A DNA stretch of 64,000 nt, from positions 49,928 through 113,927 of the forward strand of contig JAHCII010000005.1 in the NCBI GenBank assembly GCA_026129305.1, given 5' to 3'. Made by a program: the position numbers and the translations under genes. Positions 1 through 8,456 of the stretch are shown in pieces (the stretch's first letter is position 1; each line of letters opens with the position of its first letter). The notes under the pieces are model-generated. The model had not been told where the DNA came from. It ran no database searches and saw only the letters and a list, made by a program, of their open reading frames with translations. Origin of the DNA: Anaerolineales bacterium (GTDB lineage Bacteria; Chloroflexota; Anaerolineae; Anaerolineales; UBA11579).

Positions 1-866
1 CCGGCAAAGCCCACTGCGATTACGGCCAGTACATCGGCGGCGCCGTCGGCAATGCGGCCACAGCCGCCGCCGTCGCCCCCTTGGCGGCCGGGCTGAAGCT
101 ATACCTGGACCAGACCTACGGGGACTTGAAGCTGGACGACATGCTCGACTGGCTGCCGCACTTCGCCGCCTGGCCGCAGGACTGGCCATTGTGTGTGCAT
201 GCCGAAAGCAAGACAATGGCGGCGGCGATCCTGCTGGCCGCACTACACGACCGGCCGGTGCACATCTGCCACGTCTCGCTGGCGGAAGAGATCGCCCTCA
301 TCCGCGCCGCCAAGCAAGCCGGCCTCAAAGTGACCTGCGAGGTCTGCCCGCAGCACCTCTTCCTGTGCGAGGACGACATCCTCGCCCTGGGCGCCGGACG
401 GGCCGAGGTGCGCCCGCGGCTGGCGAGCAAAGCCGACCGGGAGGCGCTGTGGGCCAACCTGGACGTAGTGGACTGCTTCGCCACGGACCACGCACCACAC
501 ACGCTGCAAGAGAAGGACAGCGCCACACCACCGCCTGGTTACCCTGGGCTGGAGACCATGCTGCCGTTGCTGCTCAACGCTGCATCCGAAGGACGGCTCA
601 CGTTGGACGACATCACTGCCCGCCTGCACAGCAACCCCCGGCGCATCTTTCGCCTGCCGGAGCAACCAGAGACGTACGTCGAAGTGGACCTGGACAGCCG
701 CTATGAAATCCGCGCCGCCGAGCAACACACCCGCTGCGGCTGGACACCCTTCGAGGGCTGGCAGGTCAACGGCCGCGTGGTGCGCGTGACCCTGCGCGGG
801 CAAACAGCCTATGAAGAGGGCCGTCTGCTGGCTGCCCCGGGCAGTGGGCGGCCCATTCGTCATTAA
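1..866 (+). CDS. pyrC: Dihydroorotase, CAD-like (5' end outside window)
   Basis: Cyclises carbamoyl-aspartate to dihydroorotate, the third step of de novo UMP synthesis. The reading frame is open from base 3, before any start codon, so the N-terminus lies outside the window. Visible motifs are HAE (in CVHAESKT), ICHVS, the CEVCPQHLF block and ATDHAPHT near the metal site, followed by PPGYPGLETMLPLLL. From memory the sequence is closer to the dihydroorotase domain of animal CAD than to E. coli PyrC, including a C-terminal WTPFEGW block. It is followed after 12 bases by pyrB, the same DHO-then-ATC order as in CAD, here as separate proteins. Family call is firm; the CAD-like subtype is from recall. 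Confidence 0.93.
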   Translation, partial: GKAHCDYGQYIGGAVGNAATAAAVAPLAAGLKLYLDQTYGDLKLDDMLDWLPHFAAWPQDWPLCVHAESKTMAAAILLAALHDRPVHICHVSLAEEIALIRAAKQAGLKVTCEVCPQHLFLCEDDILALGAGRAEVRPRLASKADREALWANLDVVDCFATDHAPHTLQEKDSATPPPGYPGLETMLPLLLNAASEGRLTLDDITARLHSNPRRIFRLPEQPETYVEVDLDSRYEIRAAEQHTRCGWTPFEGWQVNGRVVRVTLRGQTAYEEGRLLAAPGSGRPIRH

Positions 867-878
867 CCGGAGGAACCG

Positions 879-1865
879 ATGACCCCTTTATCCAGTGCGA
901 TCAATACCTTTAGCCTGCCCTTTGGCGAGCAACGCAACGCCCCGCTGTACGGGCAGGACATCCTTTCAGTGAACCAATTCAACCGGGAGGATCTGACCTA
1001 TATCTACCGGGTGGCCCACGAAATGCGCAGCATCGTAGAGCGGATTGGCAGCTTCGATCTGCTCAACGGGAAAATCCTGGCGAACTTGTTTTACGAGCCT
1101 TCCACGCGGACTTCCTCCTCCTTCACGGCGGCGATGGAACGGCTGGGCGGATCAGTGATCCCGATCAACAATGTGCAGTACTCTTCGGTATCCAAAGGCG
1201 AATCGCTGCCCGACACAGTGCGCACACTGGAATGCTATGCGGATGTGATCGTGCTGCGCCATCCCGAAGTGGGCTCCTGTGCACTGGCCGCACAGTATGC
1301 CAAAAAGCCGATCATCAACGCCGGCGACGGCATTGGTGAGCATCCCACCCAGGCGCTGTTGGACCTGTTCACCATCTTTGAAGAGCTGGGCAACCCAGAA
1401 GGACTGAGCGTGACCCTGCTGGGCGACCTGAAGAACGGCCGCACGGTGCACTCGCTGGCGCGGCTGCTGGCCCTGTTCAATGTCAAGCTGAACTATGTCT
1501 CACCGGAAGTACTGAAGATGCCGGAGGAGATCGTGGCCGAGCTGGGCAAGAAGAAGGTGAAACAGGAAGCCTTCAGCGAGTTGGATGGCATTTTGCCGGA
1601 GACCGATGTGCTGTATGTAACTCGCGTGCAGAAAGAGCGCTTCGCCAGCCTGGAAGAGTATGAGCAGCTCAAAGACCTGTATGTGATCACACCCGAGACG
1701 ATGAAAGCCGCCAAGCAAAGGATGATCGTAATGCACCCTCTGCCGCGGGTCGGCGAGATCAGCATGGATGTAGATGATGACCCACGGGCGGCCTATTTCC
1801 GCCAGATGGAGTACGGCATGTACACGCGCATGGCCTTGCTGGCTATGGTGCTGGGAAAGGCATAG
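879..1865 (+). CDS. pyrB: Aspartate carbamoyltransferase catalytic chain
   Basis: Condenses carbamoyl phosphate with aspartate, the committed step of pyrimidine synthesis. At 328 residues it has the usual catalytic-chain length. The carbamoyl-phosphate loop [12 protein letters not shown] lies near residue 75, the [10 protein letters not shown] block in the middle and HPLPRVGEI near the C-terminus. The ATG has a good Shine-Dalgarno sequence (GGAGG, 871-875). No pyrI-type regulatory subunit follows; the next base pairs lead directly into pyrFE, with only two bases between stop and start, implying one transcript. Confidence 0.97.
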   Translation: MTPLSSAINTFSLPFGEQRNAPLYGQDILSVNQFNREDLTYIYRVAHEMRSIVERIGSFDLLNGKILANLFYEPSTRTSSSFTAAMERLGGSVIPINNVQYSSVSKGESLPDTVRTLECYADVIVLRHPEVGSCALAAQYAKKPIINAGDGIGEHPTQALLDLFTIFEELGNPEGLSVTLLGDLKNGRTVHSLARLLALFNVKLNYVSPEVLKMPEEIVAELGKKKVKQEAFSELDGILPETDVLYVTRVQKERFASLEEYEQLKDLYVITPETMKAAKQRMIVMHPLPRVGEISMDVDDDPRAAYFRQMEYGMYTRMALLAMVLGKA

Positions 1866-1867
1866 CC

Positions 1868-3265
1868 TTGACCGGATTCTTTGCGCAATTGGAGGCGCGC
1901 TGCCGCGCGGTGGATAGCCTGCTGTGCGTGGGGCTGGACCCCCACGGGGAGGACCTGAGCGAGCCCAGCGCAGCCGCTGCCAGGGAGTTTTGCCTGCGGT
2001 TAATCGAAGCCAGCGCCCCTTATGCGGCGGCTTTCAAGCCCAACTCAGCCTTCTTTGAAGTCTTCGGCGCGGCAGGCATGCAGGCGCTGCAAGATGTGAT
2101 CGCGGCAGTGCCGGAGGGAATCCCGGTGCTGCTGGACGCCAAGCGCGGCGACATCGGCAGCACGGCGGCAGCCTATGCGCGGGCCGCCTTTGGTGAGCTG
2201 AAGGCAGGTGCGCTGACCGTCAGCCCCTACCTGGGCCAGGATGCGGTGGCGCCGTTTCTGGAAGACCCGGCCAAGGGCGTCTTCCTGCTGTGCAAGACCT
2301 CCAACCCCGGCGCGGGCGACCTGCAAGACTTGGACGCCGGCGGCCAGCCCGTGTACCTGCACGTGGCGCGGCTGGCGCAGGAATGGGACCAGCACGGGAA
2401 CGTAGGCCTGGTGGTGGGCGCCACCTACCCCGCCGAGCTGGCGGCGGTGCGCGCCGCAGCGCCAAGGCTGTGGATCTTGGCGCCTGGGACCGGTGCCCAG
2501 GGCGGTGATCTGCAAGCGGCCGTGCATGCCGGCCTGCGGGAAGATGGGCTGGGTCTCTTGGCGCCAGCCTCACGAGCCATCAGCCGGGCGGCTAACCCGG
2601 CCGCTGCAGCAGCCGAGCTGCGCCAGGCGTTGAACGCGGCGCGGGCCAGCAAAACCCAAACGGCCAGGCCGGTTTTTCGCCATGCGCAGTTGGCCGACGA
2701 CCTGCTGCGACTGGGCTGCGTGCAATTTGGCGAGTTCAAGCTCAAGTCCGGACAGCTCTCGCCGATCTATTTGGACCTGCGCCGGCTGGTGGGCGACCCG
2801 GCGGCACTGGCGCGGGCGGCAGCAGCTTACAGCGTCGTACTGGGCGACCTGCACTTTGACCGGCTGGCGGCGCTGCCCTACGCGGCCCTGCCGCTGGGGG
2901 CGGCCATTGCCGTGCAGGGGGGCTGGCCGCTGATCTATCCGCGCAAGGAAACTAAGGGTTACGGCACGCGATCGGCGGTGGAAGGACCTTACGATCCCGG
3001 CGAGACCGTCGTGGTGATCGATGACCTGGTCACCACTGGTGAGAGCAAGTTCGAAGGCATCGAAAAGTTGCAGGCAGCCGGGCTGAAAGTGCGCGAGATC
3101 GTGGTGCTAGTGGACCGCCAGGCCCAGGGGGAGGACGCTTTTGGCCCGCGCGGCCTGACCCTGCACGCCGTGCTGCGCTTGCCTGAACTGCTGGACTATT
3201 GGCGCGAGCAGGGGGCGATCAGCCCTGAAGAGCACCAAGCCACGCTGGGTTACTTGGAGAGCTGA
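1868..3265 (+). CDS. pyrFE: Fused OMP decarboxylase / orotate phosphoribosyltransferase
   Basis: A bifunctional 465-residue protein covering the last two steps of UMP synthesis. The N-terminal half is a type-2 OMP decarboxylase with GLDPH near residue 22 and the catalytic D90-x-K92-x-x-D95 set in LLDAKRGDIGS. The C-terminal half (from about residue 265) is an orotate phosphoribosyltransferase with the PRPP loop VVVIDDLVTTGES at 381-393. The order, decarboxylase then transferase, is the reverse of animal UMPS. The start is TTG two bases after the pyrB stop; no ATG fits better. The stop shares one base with the pyrD start. Confidence 0.95.
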   Translation: MTGFFAQLEARCRAVDSLLCVGLDPHGEDLSEPSAAAAREFCLRLIEASAPYAAAFKPNSAFFEVFGAAGMQALQDVIAAVPEGIPVLLDAKRGDIGSTAAAYARAAFGELKAGALTVSPYLGQDAVAPFLEDPAKGVFLLCKTSNPGAGDLQDLDAGGQPVYLHVARLAQEWDQHGNVGLVVGATYPAELAAVRAAAPRLWILAPGTGAQGGDLQAAVHAGLREDGLGLLAPASRAISRAANPAAAAAELRQALNAARASKTQTARPVFRHAQLADDLLRLGCVQFGEFKLKSGQLSPIYLDLRRLVGDPAALARAAAAYSVVLGDLHFDRLAALPYAALPLGAAIAVQGGWPLIYPRKETKGYGTRSAVEGPYDPGETVVVIDDLVTTGESKFEGIEKLQAAGLKVREIVVLVDRQAQGEDAFGPRGLTLHAVLRLPELLDYWREQGAISPEEHQATLGYLES

Positions 3266-4263
3266 TGTACCAGCGCATCCGCCCCTGGCTGTTCCGGCTG
3301 GACCCTGAGCTGGCGCACGGCGCCAGCCTCCGCCTGCTGCAGCTGGCGGGCGGCTTGCCGCCGGCGGCGAGCTGGTTACAGCGGCAGTTTGCTGCCCCAG
3401 CGCAGCCGGTACAGCTGTTCGGGCTGCGCTTCGCCAACCGGGTGGGCCTGGCGGCCGGCTACGACAAGGACGGCCTGGCCTGGCGCGGCCTGGCCTGCCT
3501 GGGCTTTGGCCACCTGGAGCTGGGCACCGTGACGCCACGGCCGCAGCCGGGCAACCCACGACCGCGGCTGTTCCGGCTGCCCGAAGATGAGGCGGTCATC
3601 AACCGGCTGGGGTTCCCCAGCCGGGGTGCGGGCTTTCTGGCCCGGCGGCTGGCGGTGCAGCGACCGCCGGAGTTGGTGCTGGGGGTCAACTTGGGGATCA
3701 ACAAGGACACACCCCTGGAGCAAGCTGCAGCCGATTATCAACAATTAATGCGGACCTTCTCGCCGCTGGCCGACTACTTGACGATCAACATTAGTTCACC
3801 CAACACGCCCGGGCTGCGCCAGCTGCAAGGTCGCCGCTATTTGGACGACTTGCTAGGTGCACTGGCCCCGCTGAGAAGCGTACCGCTGCTGGTCAAACTC
3901 TCGCCGGACCTGGACGACGCCCAGTTGGACCAAGCGCTGGAGGTGCTGCTGGCGCAGCGGGTCGACGGCGTGATCGCCAGCAACACCACCCTGGCGCGTC
4001 CGGCAGGCCTGCGCTCGGCTGCGGCTGGCGAAGCCGGCGGGCTGAGCGGCCAGCCGTTGGTGTCCGCCAACCGCAGCATGGTAGCGCGCATCGCCGCCCG
4101 GGCGCAAAATCGCCTCCCGATCATCGCCGCCGGCGGGATCTTTGGCGGCCATGAGGCCCAGGCGGCGCTGGACGCGGGGGCCAGCCTGGTGCAGGTCTAT
4201 ACCGGCCTGATCTATCGCGGGCCGGGCCTGGCCCGCGATATCGCCGCAGCCCTCGTACAATAA
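3265..4263 (+). CDS. pyrD: Dihydroorotate dehydrogenase, class 2 (quinone)
   Basis: Oxidises dihydroorotate to orotate using FMN and membrane quinone. The N-terminal helical segment (MYQRIRPWLFRLDPELAH) is the membrane-associated extension that marks class 2 enzymes. FMN-binding blocks are AAGYDKDG and ELGTVTPRPQPGNP; the catalytic serine lies in NISSPNTPGL (residues 175-184). The C-terminus has IIAAGGIFGG and LVQVYTGLIYRGP. It starts inside the pyrFE stop codon (TGATG), so translational coupling is likely, and is the last recognised gene of the pyr operon. Confidence 0.96.
   Translation: MYQRIRPWLFRLDPELAHGASLRLLQLAGGLPPAASWLQRQFAAPAQPVQLFGLRFANRVGLAAGYDKDGLAWRGLACLGFGHLELGTVTPRPQPGNPRPRLFRLPEDEAVINRLGFPSRGAGFLARRLAVQRPPELVLGVNLGINKDTPLEQAAADYQQLMRTFSPLADYLTINISSPNTPGLRQLQGRRYLDDLLGALAPLRSVPLLVKLSPDLDDAQLDQALEVLLAQRVDGVIASNTTLARPAGLRSAAAGEAGGLSGQPLVSANRSMVARIAARAQNRLPIIAAGGIFGGHEAQAALDAGASLVQVYTGLIYRGPGLARDIAAALVQ
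4256..4261 (+). promoter_or_regulatory. -10 box for leaderless start of the NmrA-like gene
   Basis: TACAAT lies exactly six bases before the ATG at 4268 and overlaps the pyrD stop. There is no clear Shine-Dalgarno sequence. The same geometry recurs at several other genes here, suggesting a leaderless transcript starting at or near the ATG. Confidence 0.45.
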
Positions 4264-4267
4264 GGCT

Positions 4268-5125
4268 ATGTCCCACGCGGAAGTTCTGGTCACCGGTGCG
4301 GCCGGCAAGACCGGCCTGGCCGTGCTGCGCGCCCTGGCGCGGCGCGGCAAGGGCGCCCGGGCGCTGGTTCACCGGAGCGAACAAGCTGCGGCCGCCCGCC
4401 AAGCCGGCGCGGTGCAGGTAGTGCTGGCCAATCTGCTGGACGGCGCGGCACTACGGGACGCGATGCAAGGCATGCGGGCGGTCTACCTGATCTGTCCCAA
4501 TCTGCACCTCCAGGAAACCGAGATGGCCCAGGCGGCCATTCTGGCGGCGCAGGCGGCGGGCGCCGAGCATTTCGTGTATCACTCCGTGCTGCTGCCCGCC
4601 GAGCCAGTCATGCCGCACCACTGGCAGAAGCACCTGGCCGAACAAAGCCTGGCGGCCAGCGGGCTGCGTTACACCATCCTGCAGCCGGCCAGCTACATGC
4701 AGAACGTGCTGCCGTATTGGGAAAGCATCCGCAGTGGCCTGTATCGCGTGCCGTATTCGCTGGAGGCAATCTTCACCCCAGTCGATTTGGAGGATGTCGC
4801 CGAAGCCGCCGCAACGGTGCTGGCCCACCCAGTAGACTACGCCGGCCAGGTGCTGCCGCTGGCCGGGCCGGAGCGGCTGAGCTCTGAGCAGATGGCGGCC
4901 GAGATGGCCGCCCAGCTGGGCCACCCGGTGCGAGCCGAGGCGCAGCCGCTGGCCGACTGGACAACAGCGGCCAACGGCCTGAGCGAGTATGCCCGCCATG
5001 CCTTGCAGCGCATGTTCGCCTATTATGATGCGCACGGGTTTGCCGGCGACAGCAAGGTGCTGCAAGCCACACTGGGCCGCCCGCCGCAAACCTTCCGGGA
5101 ATTTCTCAGCCGGCTAGCAAATTAG
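4268..5125 (+). CDS. NmrA-like NAD(P)-binding protein
   Basis: An atypical short-chain dehydrogenase of the NmrA/HSCARG type, 285 residues. The N-terminus has the dinucleotide-binding pattern VTGAAGKTGLAV (residues 7-18). The middle has a YHSVLLP stretch where classical enzymes carry the catalytic Tyr-x-x-x-Lys, which is absent. Such proteins often sense NAD(P) or reduce quinones; the substrate here is unknown. It follows pyrD by four bases but has its own -10-like box, so it may be transcribed with the pyr operon, alone, or both. Confidence 0.8.
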   Translation: MSHAEVLVTGAAGKTGLAVLRALARRGKGARALVHRSEQAAAARQAGAVQVVLANLLDGAALRDAMQGMRAVYLICPNLHLQETEMAQAAILAAQAAGAEHFVYHSVLLPAEPVMPHHWQKHLAEQSLAASGLRYTILQPASYMQNVLPYWESIRSGLYRVPYSLEAIFTPVDLEDVAEAAATVLAHPVDYAGQVLPLAGPERLSSEQMAAEMAAQLGHPVRAEAQPLADWTTAANGLSEYARHALQRMFAYYDAHGFAGDSKVLQATLGRPPQTFREFLSRLAN

Positions 5126-5136
5126 AATATTTGTAC

Positions 5137-5142
5137 TATAAT
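5137..5142 (+). promoter_or_regulatory. Perfect -10 box upstream of CoA-transferase
   Basis: TATAAT, 22 bases before the ATG at 5164. No convincing -35 is seen at 16-18 bases spacing. Because the box lies inside the longest possible reading frame (TTG at 5131), it argues for the ATG at 5164 as the true start. Confidence 0.5.
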
Positions 5143-5163
5143 CAGGAAAAGAGGCTTAATTCC

Positions 5164-6366
5164 ATGAGCGAAGAGAACGGCTTACTGCATGGCATACGCG
5201 TGCTGGACCTGACCCGCGTATTGGCCGGCCCCTATTGCACCATGCTGCTAGGGGACTTGGGGGCCGAAGTGATCAAAGTGGAAGAACCCTCCCGGGGCGA
5301 TGACACACGCCAGTGGGGTCCGCCCTACACGCAAAACGGCCTGTCGGCCTATTTCATTTCAGCCAACCGCAACAAACGCAGCCTGACGCTCAACCTGCGC
5401 AGCCCTGAGGGCCAGGCCGTGCTGCGCGAGCTGATCGCCCACAGCGATGTGCTAGTGGAGAATTTCAAGACCGGTACCCTGGAAAAGATGGGCCTGAGCT
5501 ATGCCGAGCTCAAGACGCTCAAGCCGGATATCATCTACTGCACCATCACCGGCTTCGGCTACAGCGGCCCGCTCAAGGACCGGCCGGGCTACGATTTCAT
5601 CAGCCAGGCCATGGGCGGGATGATGAGCCTGACCGGCGAGGCTGAGGGCGAGCCCATCCGAGTGGGTGTGGCGATCGTGGACTTGCTGGCGGGCATCCAT
5701 GCCAGCAACGCCATCATGGCCGCGCTTTTTGCCCGAGAACGCCAGAAAACCGGGCAGCGCATCGATATTTCGCTGTTGGATTCGCAAATCGCCACGCTAT
5801 CCTATGTCGCCAGCAATTATTTGATCTCGGGCAAGCCGCCCAAACGCTACGGCAACGCTCACCCCAATATTGTGCCTTACCAGTCGTTCAAGGCCGCCGA
5901 TGGCTATTTTGCCTTCGCGGCGGGCAATGACCTGCAATGGACGCGCTTTTGCAAGGAAGTCGGGCAGGAAGATTGGGCGCGTGACCAGCGTTTTGCCAGC
6001 AATCCGCAGCGTAACGCCCACCGTGAGGCGCTGCTGCCGCTGCTGGACGCTTTGTTCGCCCAGCAGCCCATCGCCCACTGGCTGGCAGTGTGCGAACGGG
6101 CCACGGTGCCTGCGGCGCCGATCCTCAGCGTGGACCAGGCGCTGGCCCACGAGCAAGTGGCGGCGCGCGGCATGCTGACGCAGGCAACCCTCTCCGACGG
6201 CGAAAGCATCCAAATGCTGGGCTCACCGCTGCAAATTCCGACGCAGCCGGCGCAAGTGCGCCTGCCGCCACCGACCCTGGGCGAGCACACGGCTGAAGTC
6301 CTGAGCGGCCTGTTGGGCAAGACACAAGCCGAGATCGTCCAGCTGCAAGCCGAAAAGATCATCTAG
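5164..6366 (+). CDS. CoA-transferase family III (CaiB/BaiF)
   Basis: Transfers CoA between acyl groups through an aspartyl-CoA intermediate. The 400-residue length is typical. Family blocks include RVLDLTRVLAGPYCTMLLGDLGAEVIK split across the N-terminus, NRNKRSLTLNL, and YDFISQAMGGMMSLTG; the catalytic Asp is expected in the GYDF context (near residue 143). The start at 5164 is chosen over TTG 5131 because AAGAGG at 5150-5154 is a plausible ribosome site and a TATAAT box precedes it. The acyl substrate cannot be told from sequence or neighbours. Confidence 0.9.
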   Translation: MSEENGLLHGIRVLDLTRVLAGPYCTMLLGDLGAEVIKVEEPSRGDDTRQWGPPYTQNGLSAYFISANRNKRSLTLNLRSPEGQAVLRELIAHSDVLVENFKTGTLEKMGLSYAELKTLKPDIIYCTITGFGYSGPLKDRPGYDFISQAMGGMMSLTGEAEGEPIRVGVAIVDLLAGIHASNAIMAALFARERQKTGQRIDISLLDSQIATLSYVASNYLISGKPPKRYGNAHPNIVPYQSFKAADGYFAFAAGNDLQWTRFCKEVGQEDWARDQRFASNPQRNAHREALLPLLDALFAQQPIAHWLAVCERATVPAAPILSVDQALAHEQVAARGMLTQATLSDGESIQMLGSPLQIPTQPAQVRLPPPTLGEHTAEVLSGLLGKTQAEIVQLQAEKII

Positions 6367-6387
6367 CCAGCCAAGTGGCTATACGAA

Positions 6388-7605
6388 ATGGCCGAGCAAA
6401 GCACCCTAACGCCCGCACAGCGCACCATCATCCACCTGGATCTGGATGCCTTCTTCTGCGCGGTGGAAGAGCTGCGTGACGCTTCGCTGCGCGGCAAGCC
6501 ATTTGCCGTGGGCGGCAGCCCTGAGGGCCGCGGCGTGGTGGCCTCGTGCTCTTACCCGGCCCGCAAATTCGGCGTCCGCTCGGCGATGCCGATGGCGCGG
6601 GCGCTGCGCCTGTGCCCAGACCTGATCATCGTGCGCCATCACTTCCGCGACTATGTCGAGATGTCCAACAAGGTGATGGAGCTGCTCAGCGGCGTCTCGG
6701 AAACCATCCAACCGATCTCAATCGACGAAGCTTTCATTGAAATTAGCGCAATGCCCGGCGACCCATTAGTAATCGGGCGCGACCTGCAAAAAGCGATCCG
6801 TGACCACTTGCAGCTGCACTGCTCGTTGGGCGTTGCCAGTAACAAACTGGTGGCTAAGATCGCCACCGAAGTGGGCAAAGGCTCGGTGCGCACAGGCGCC
6901 TACCCCAACGCACTGCAGCATGTGCCGGCGGGTGAAGAGGCAGCCTTCCTGGCGCCGCTGCCCTGCGAGGCGCTGTGGGGTGTCGGGCCCAAGAGCGCAG
7001 AGCGGCTGGCGGAGCTGGGCTTGCGCAGCATCGGCCAGATCGCCGCGCACCCGCTGCGGGACTTGCAGCGGCTGTTCGGCCCGCAAGGCGGCCTGGATCT
7101 GCAGCGCCGCGCCCGGGGCATCGATAACAGCCCCGTGCACACCTCGCACGAGACCAAGTCGATCAGCCAAGAAGAGACCTTTGCGCGCGACACAGACGAC
7201 CGGGCGCTGCTCGAGGGGCTGATTCGCAGTCAGGCAGAAAGCATCGCCCGGCGGTTGAAACGCAAAGAGCTGTACGGCAGCACGGTCAAGATCAAACTGC
7301 GCTGGCCGGATTTCACTACGATCACGCGGCAAAGCACTTTGCCCGAGGCCAGCGACGACGCCCGCCAGATCGAAGCGGCGGCGCTGCAACTCTTCCACAA
7401 AAACTGGAAGCTGGGGCGCAAGCTGCGCCTATTGGGCGTAGGGGTCAGCAACCTGGGGCCGCCCAGCCGGCAGCTGGGGCTGTGGGACTGGAACCCCAAA
7501 GAGGCCGCCAAACAAGAGCGTCTGGAAGCGGCGGTACGCGCGCTACAGGCGCAATATGGCGATGCGGCCATTCACCGGGCCAGCCAACTGAAGGCAGAGC
7601 CGTGA
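6388..7605 (+). CDS. dinB: DNA polymerase IV (Y family)
   Basis: Translesion DNA polymerase, 405 residues. Metal-binding acids are D18/D20 in HLDLDAFF and D113-E114 in SIDEAF. SYPARKFGVRSAMP is the fingers motif, and GVASNKLVAKIA and WGVGPKSAERL (thumb HhH) follow. The little-finger domain runs from about residue 245. The extreme C-terminus lacks an obvious QLxLF-type clamp-binding peptide, but an internal RQLGLWDWNP segment near residue 355 resembles one. Its stop overlaps the start of the next gene by four bases (GTGA), so the pair is translationally coupled. Confidence 0.95.
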   Translation: MAEQSTLTPAQRTIIHLDLDAFFCAVEELRDASLRGKPFAVGGSPEGRGVVASCSYPARKFGVRSAMPMARALRLCPDLIIVRHHFRDYVEMSNKVMELLSGVSETIQPISIDEAFIEISAMPGDPLVIGRDLQKAIRDHLQLHCSLGVASNKLVAKIATEVGKGSVRTGAYPNALQHVPAGEEAAFLAPLPCEALWGVGPKSAERLAELGLRSIGQIAAHPLRDLQRLFGPQGGLDLQRRARGIDNSPVHTSHETKSISQEETFARDTDDRALLEGLIRSQAESIARRLKRKELYGSTVKIKLRWPDFTTITRQSTLPEASDDARQIEAAALQLFHKNWKLGRKLRLLGVGVSNLGPPSRQLGLWDWNPKEAAKQERLEAAVRALQAQYGDAAIHRASQLKAEP

Positions 7606-8312
7606 GCCACGCCATCGGCACCTTGCGCGAGCAGGGCTTACACGCGGCCTTGAAGCTGCACCTGGCGCAGCGCGGCGACCGCTTTGAGCAGGAAGTGGAT
7701 GGTTACCAGATCGACATTTTGCGGGGGGACCTGCTGATCGAAGTGCAGACCGGCAACTTTTCTGCTCTGCGCAAAAAGCTGGGCGTCTTGCTGGAAGCGC
7801 ATCCGGTGCTGCTGGTGCACCCGATCGCGGCGCAAAAATGGATCGTGCGCCAGGATAGCCGCGGCCGCCAGGTGGCGCGGCGCAAGTCACCCAAACGCGG
7901 CCGGCTGGAGGACATCTTTGACGAACTGCTGTACATCCCTCAGGTCATCCAACACCCCAACTTCGCCTTCCGGGCCGTGCTGACGGAGGAAGAGGAGGTC
8001 TGGCGGGATGACGGCCGGGGCTCGTGGCGGCGGAAACACTGGAGCATCGCAGAGCGGCGCCTGCTGCGGGTGGTGGCCGAAACCGAGTTTGCCGGGGAGC
8101 AGGATTACCTGGGCTTGCTGCCGGCCACACTAAAGACGCCCTTCACCCACAAACAGTTGGCCCAGGCACTGGGCGTGAACACGCGCCAGAGCACGCGGGT
8201 GAGCTATTGCCTGCGCAAGATGGGCTTACTGGAGGAACACAGCAGACAGGGGCGCGAGCTGCTGCTGGCCCCCGTCATGGCTTCGTCTCAAGCTGACGGC
8301 CGCACACAGTAG
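7602..8312 (+). CDS. Unrecognised protein: PD-(D/E)XK-like region plus winged helix
   Basis: 236 residues from GTG 7602, coupled to dinB by a GTGA overlap. I do not recognise a named family. Residues 28-60 fit a PD-(D/E)XK nuclease pattern: E29/E31, D38 in QIDI, then E47-V-Q49 with Gln in place of the usual Lys, followed by a basic helix (RKKL). A basic stretch (RRKSPKRGR) follows at about 90-98. Residues 180-230 look like a winged helix (FTHKQLAQALGV, then a recognition helix). A DNA-cleaving or DNA-binding repair partner of polymerase IV is plausible but is inference from fold pattern and coupling. Confidence 0.6.
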   Translation: MSHAIGTLREQGLHAALKLHLAQRGDRFEQEVDGYQIDILRGDLLIEVQTGNFSALRKKLGVLLEAHPVLLVHPIAAQKWIVRQDSRGRQVARRKSPKRGRLEDIFDELLYIPQVIQHPNFAFRAVLTEEEEVWRDDGRGSWRRKHWSIAERRLLRVVAETEFAGEQDYLGLLPATLKTPFTHKQLAQALGVNTRQSTRVSYCLRKMGLLEEHSRQGRELLLAPVMASSQADGRTQ

Positions 8313-8398
8313 CAAGCCCGCAGCACTGAGGTGCCTGACGCAGTAAGCTATATGAGGGCCCTTCACGACGCGAAGCCACTGCCTTTGCAGCGATTTCG

Positions 8399-8427
8399 TT
8401 GTTCAAGCTGACACGGCAGTTTGTACT
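8399..8427 (+). promoter_or_regulatory. Possible sigma-70 promoter for pgi-rpiA
   Basis: TTGTTC (8399-8404), 17-base spacer, TGTACT (8422-8427), about 30 bases before the ATG. Both hexamers match four of six consensus positions. The rest of the 8313-8456 gap shows nothing else I can name. Confidence 0.35.
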
Positions 8428-8456
8428 CTTTGTGGCTTTGTGGTTTACTTCGCTTG

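Noticed and set aside
5131..5163. TTG start adding 11 residues to the CoA-transferase
   Set aside because: A TATAAT box and ribosome site lie inside this extension and fit the ATG at 5164.
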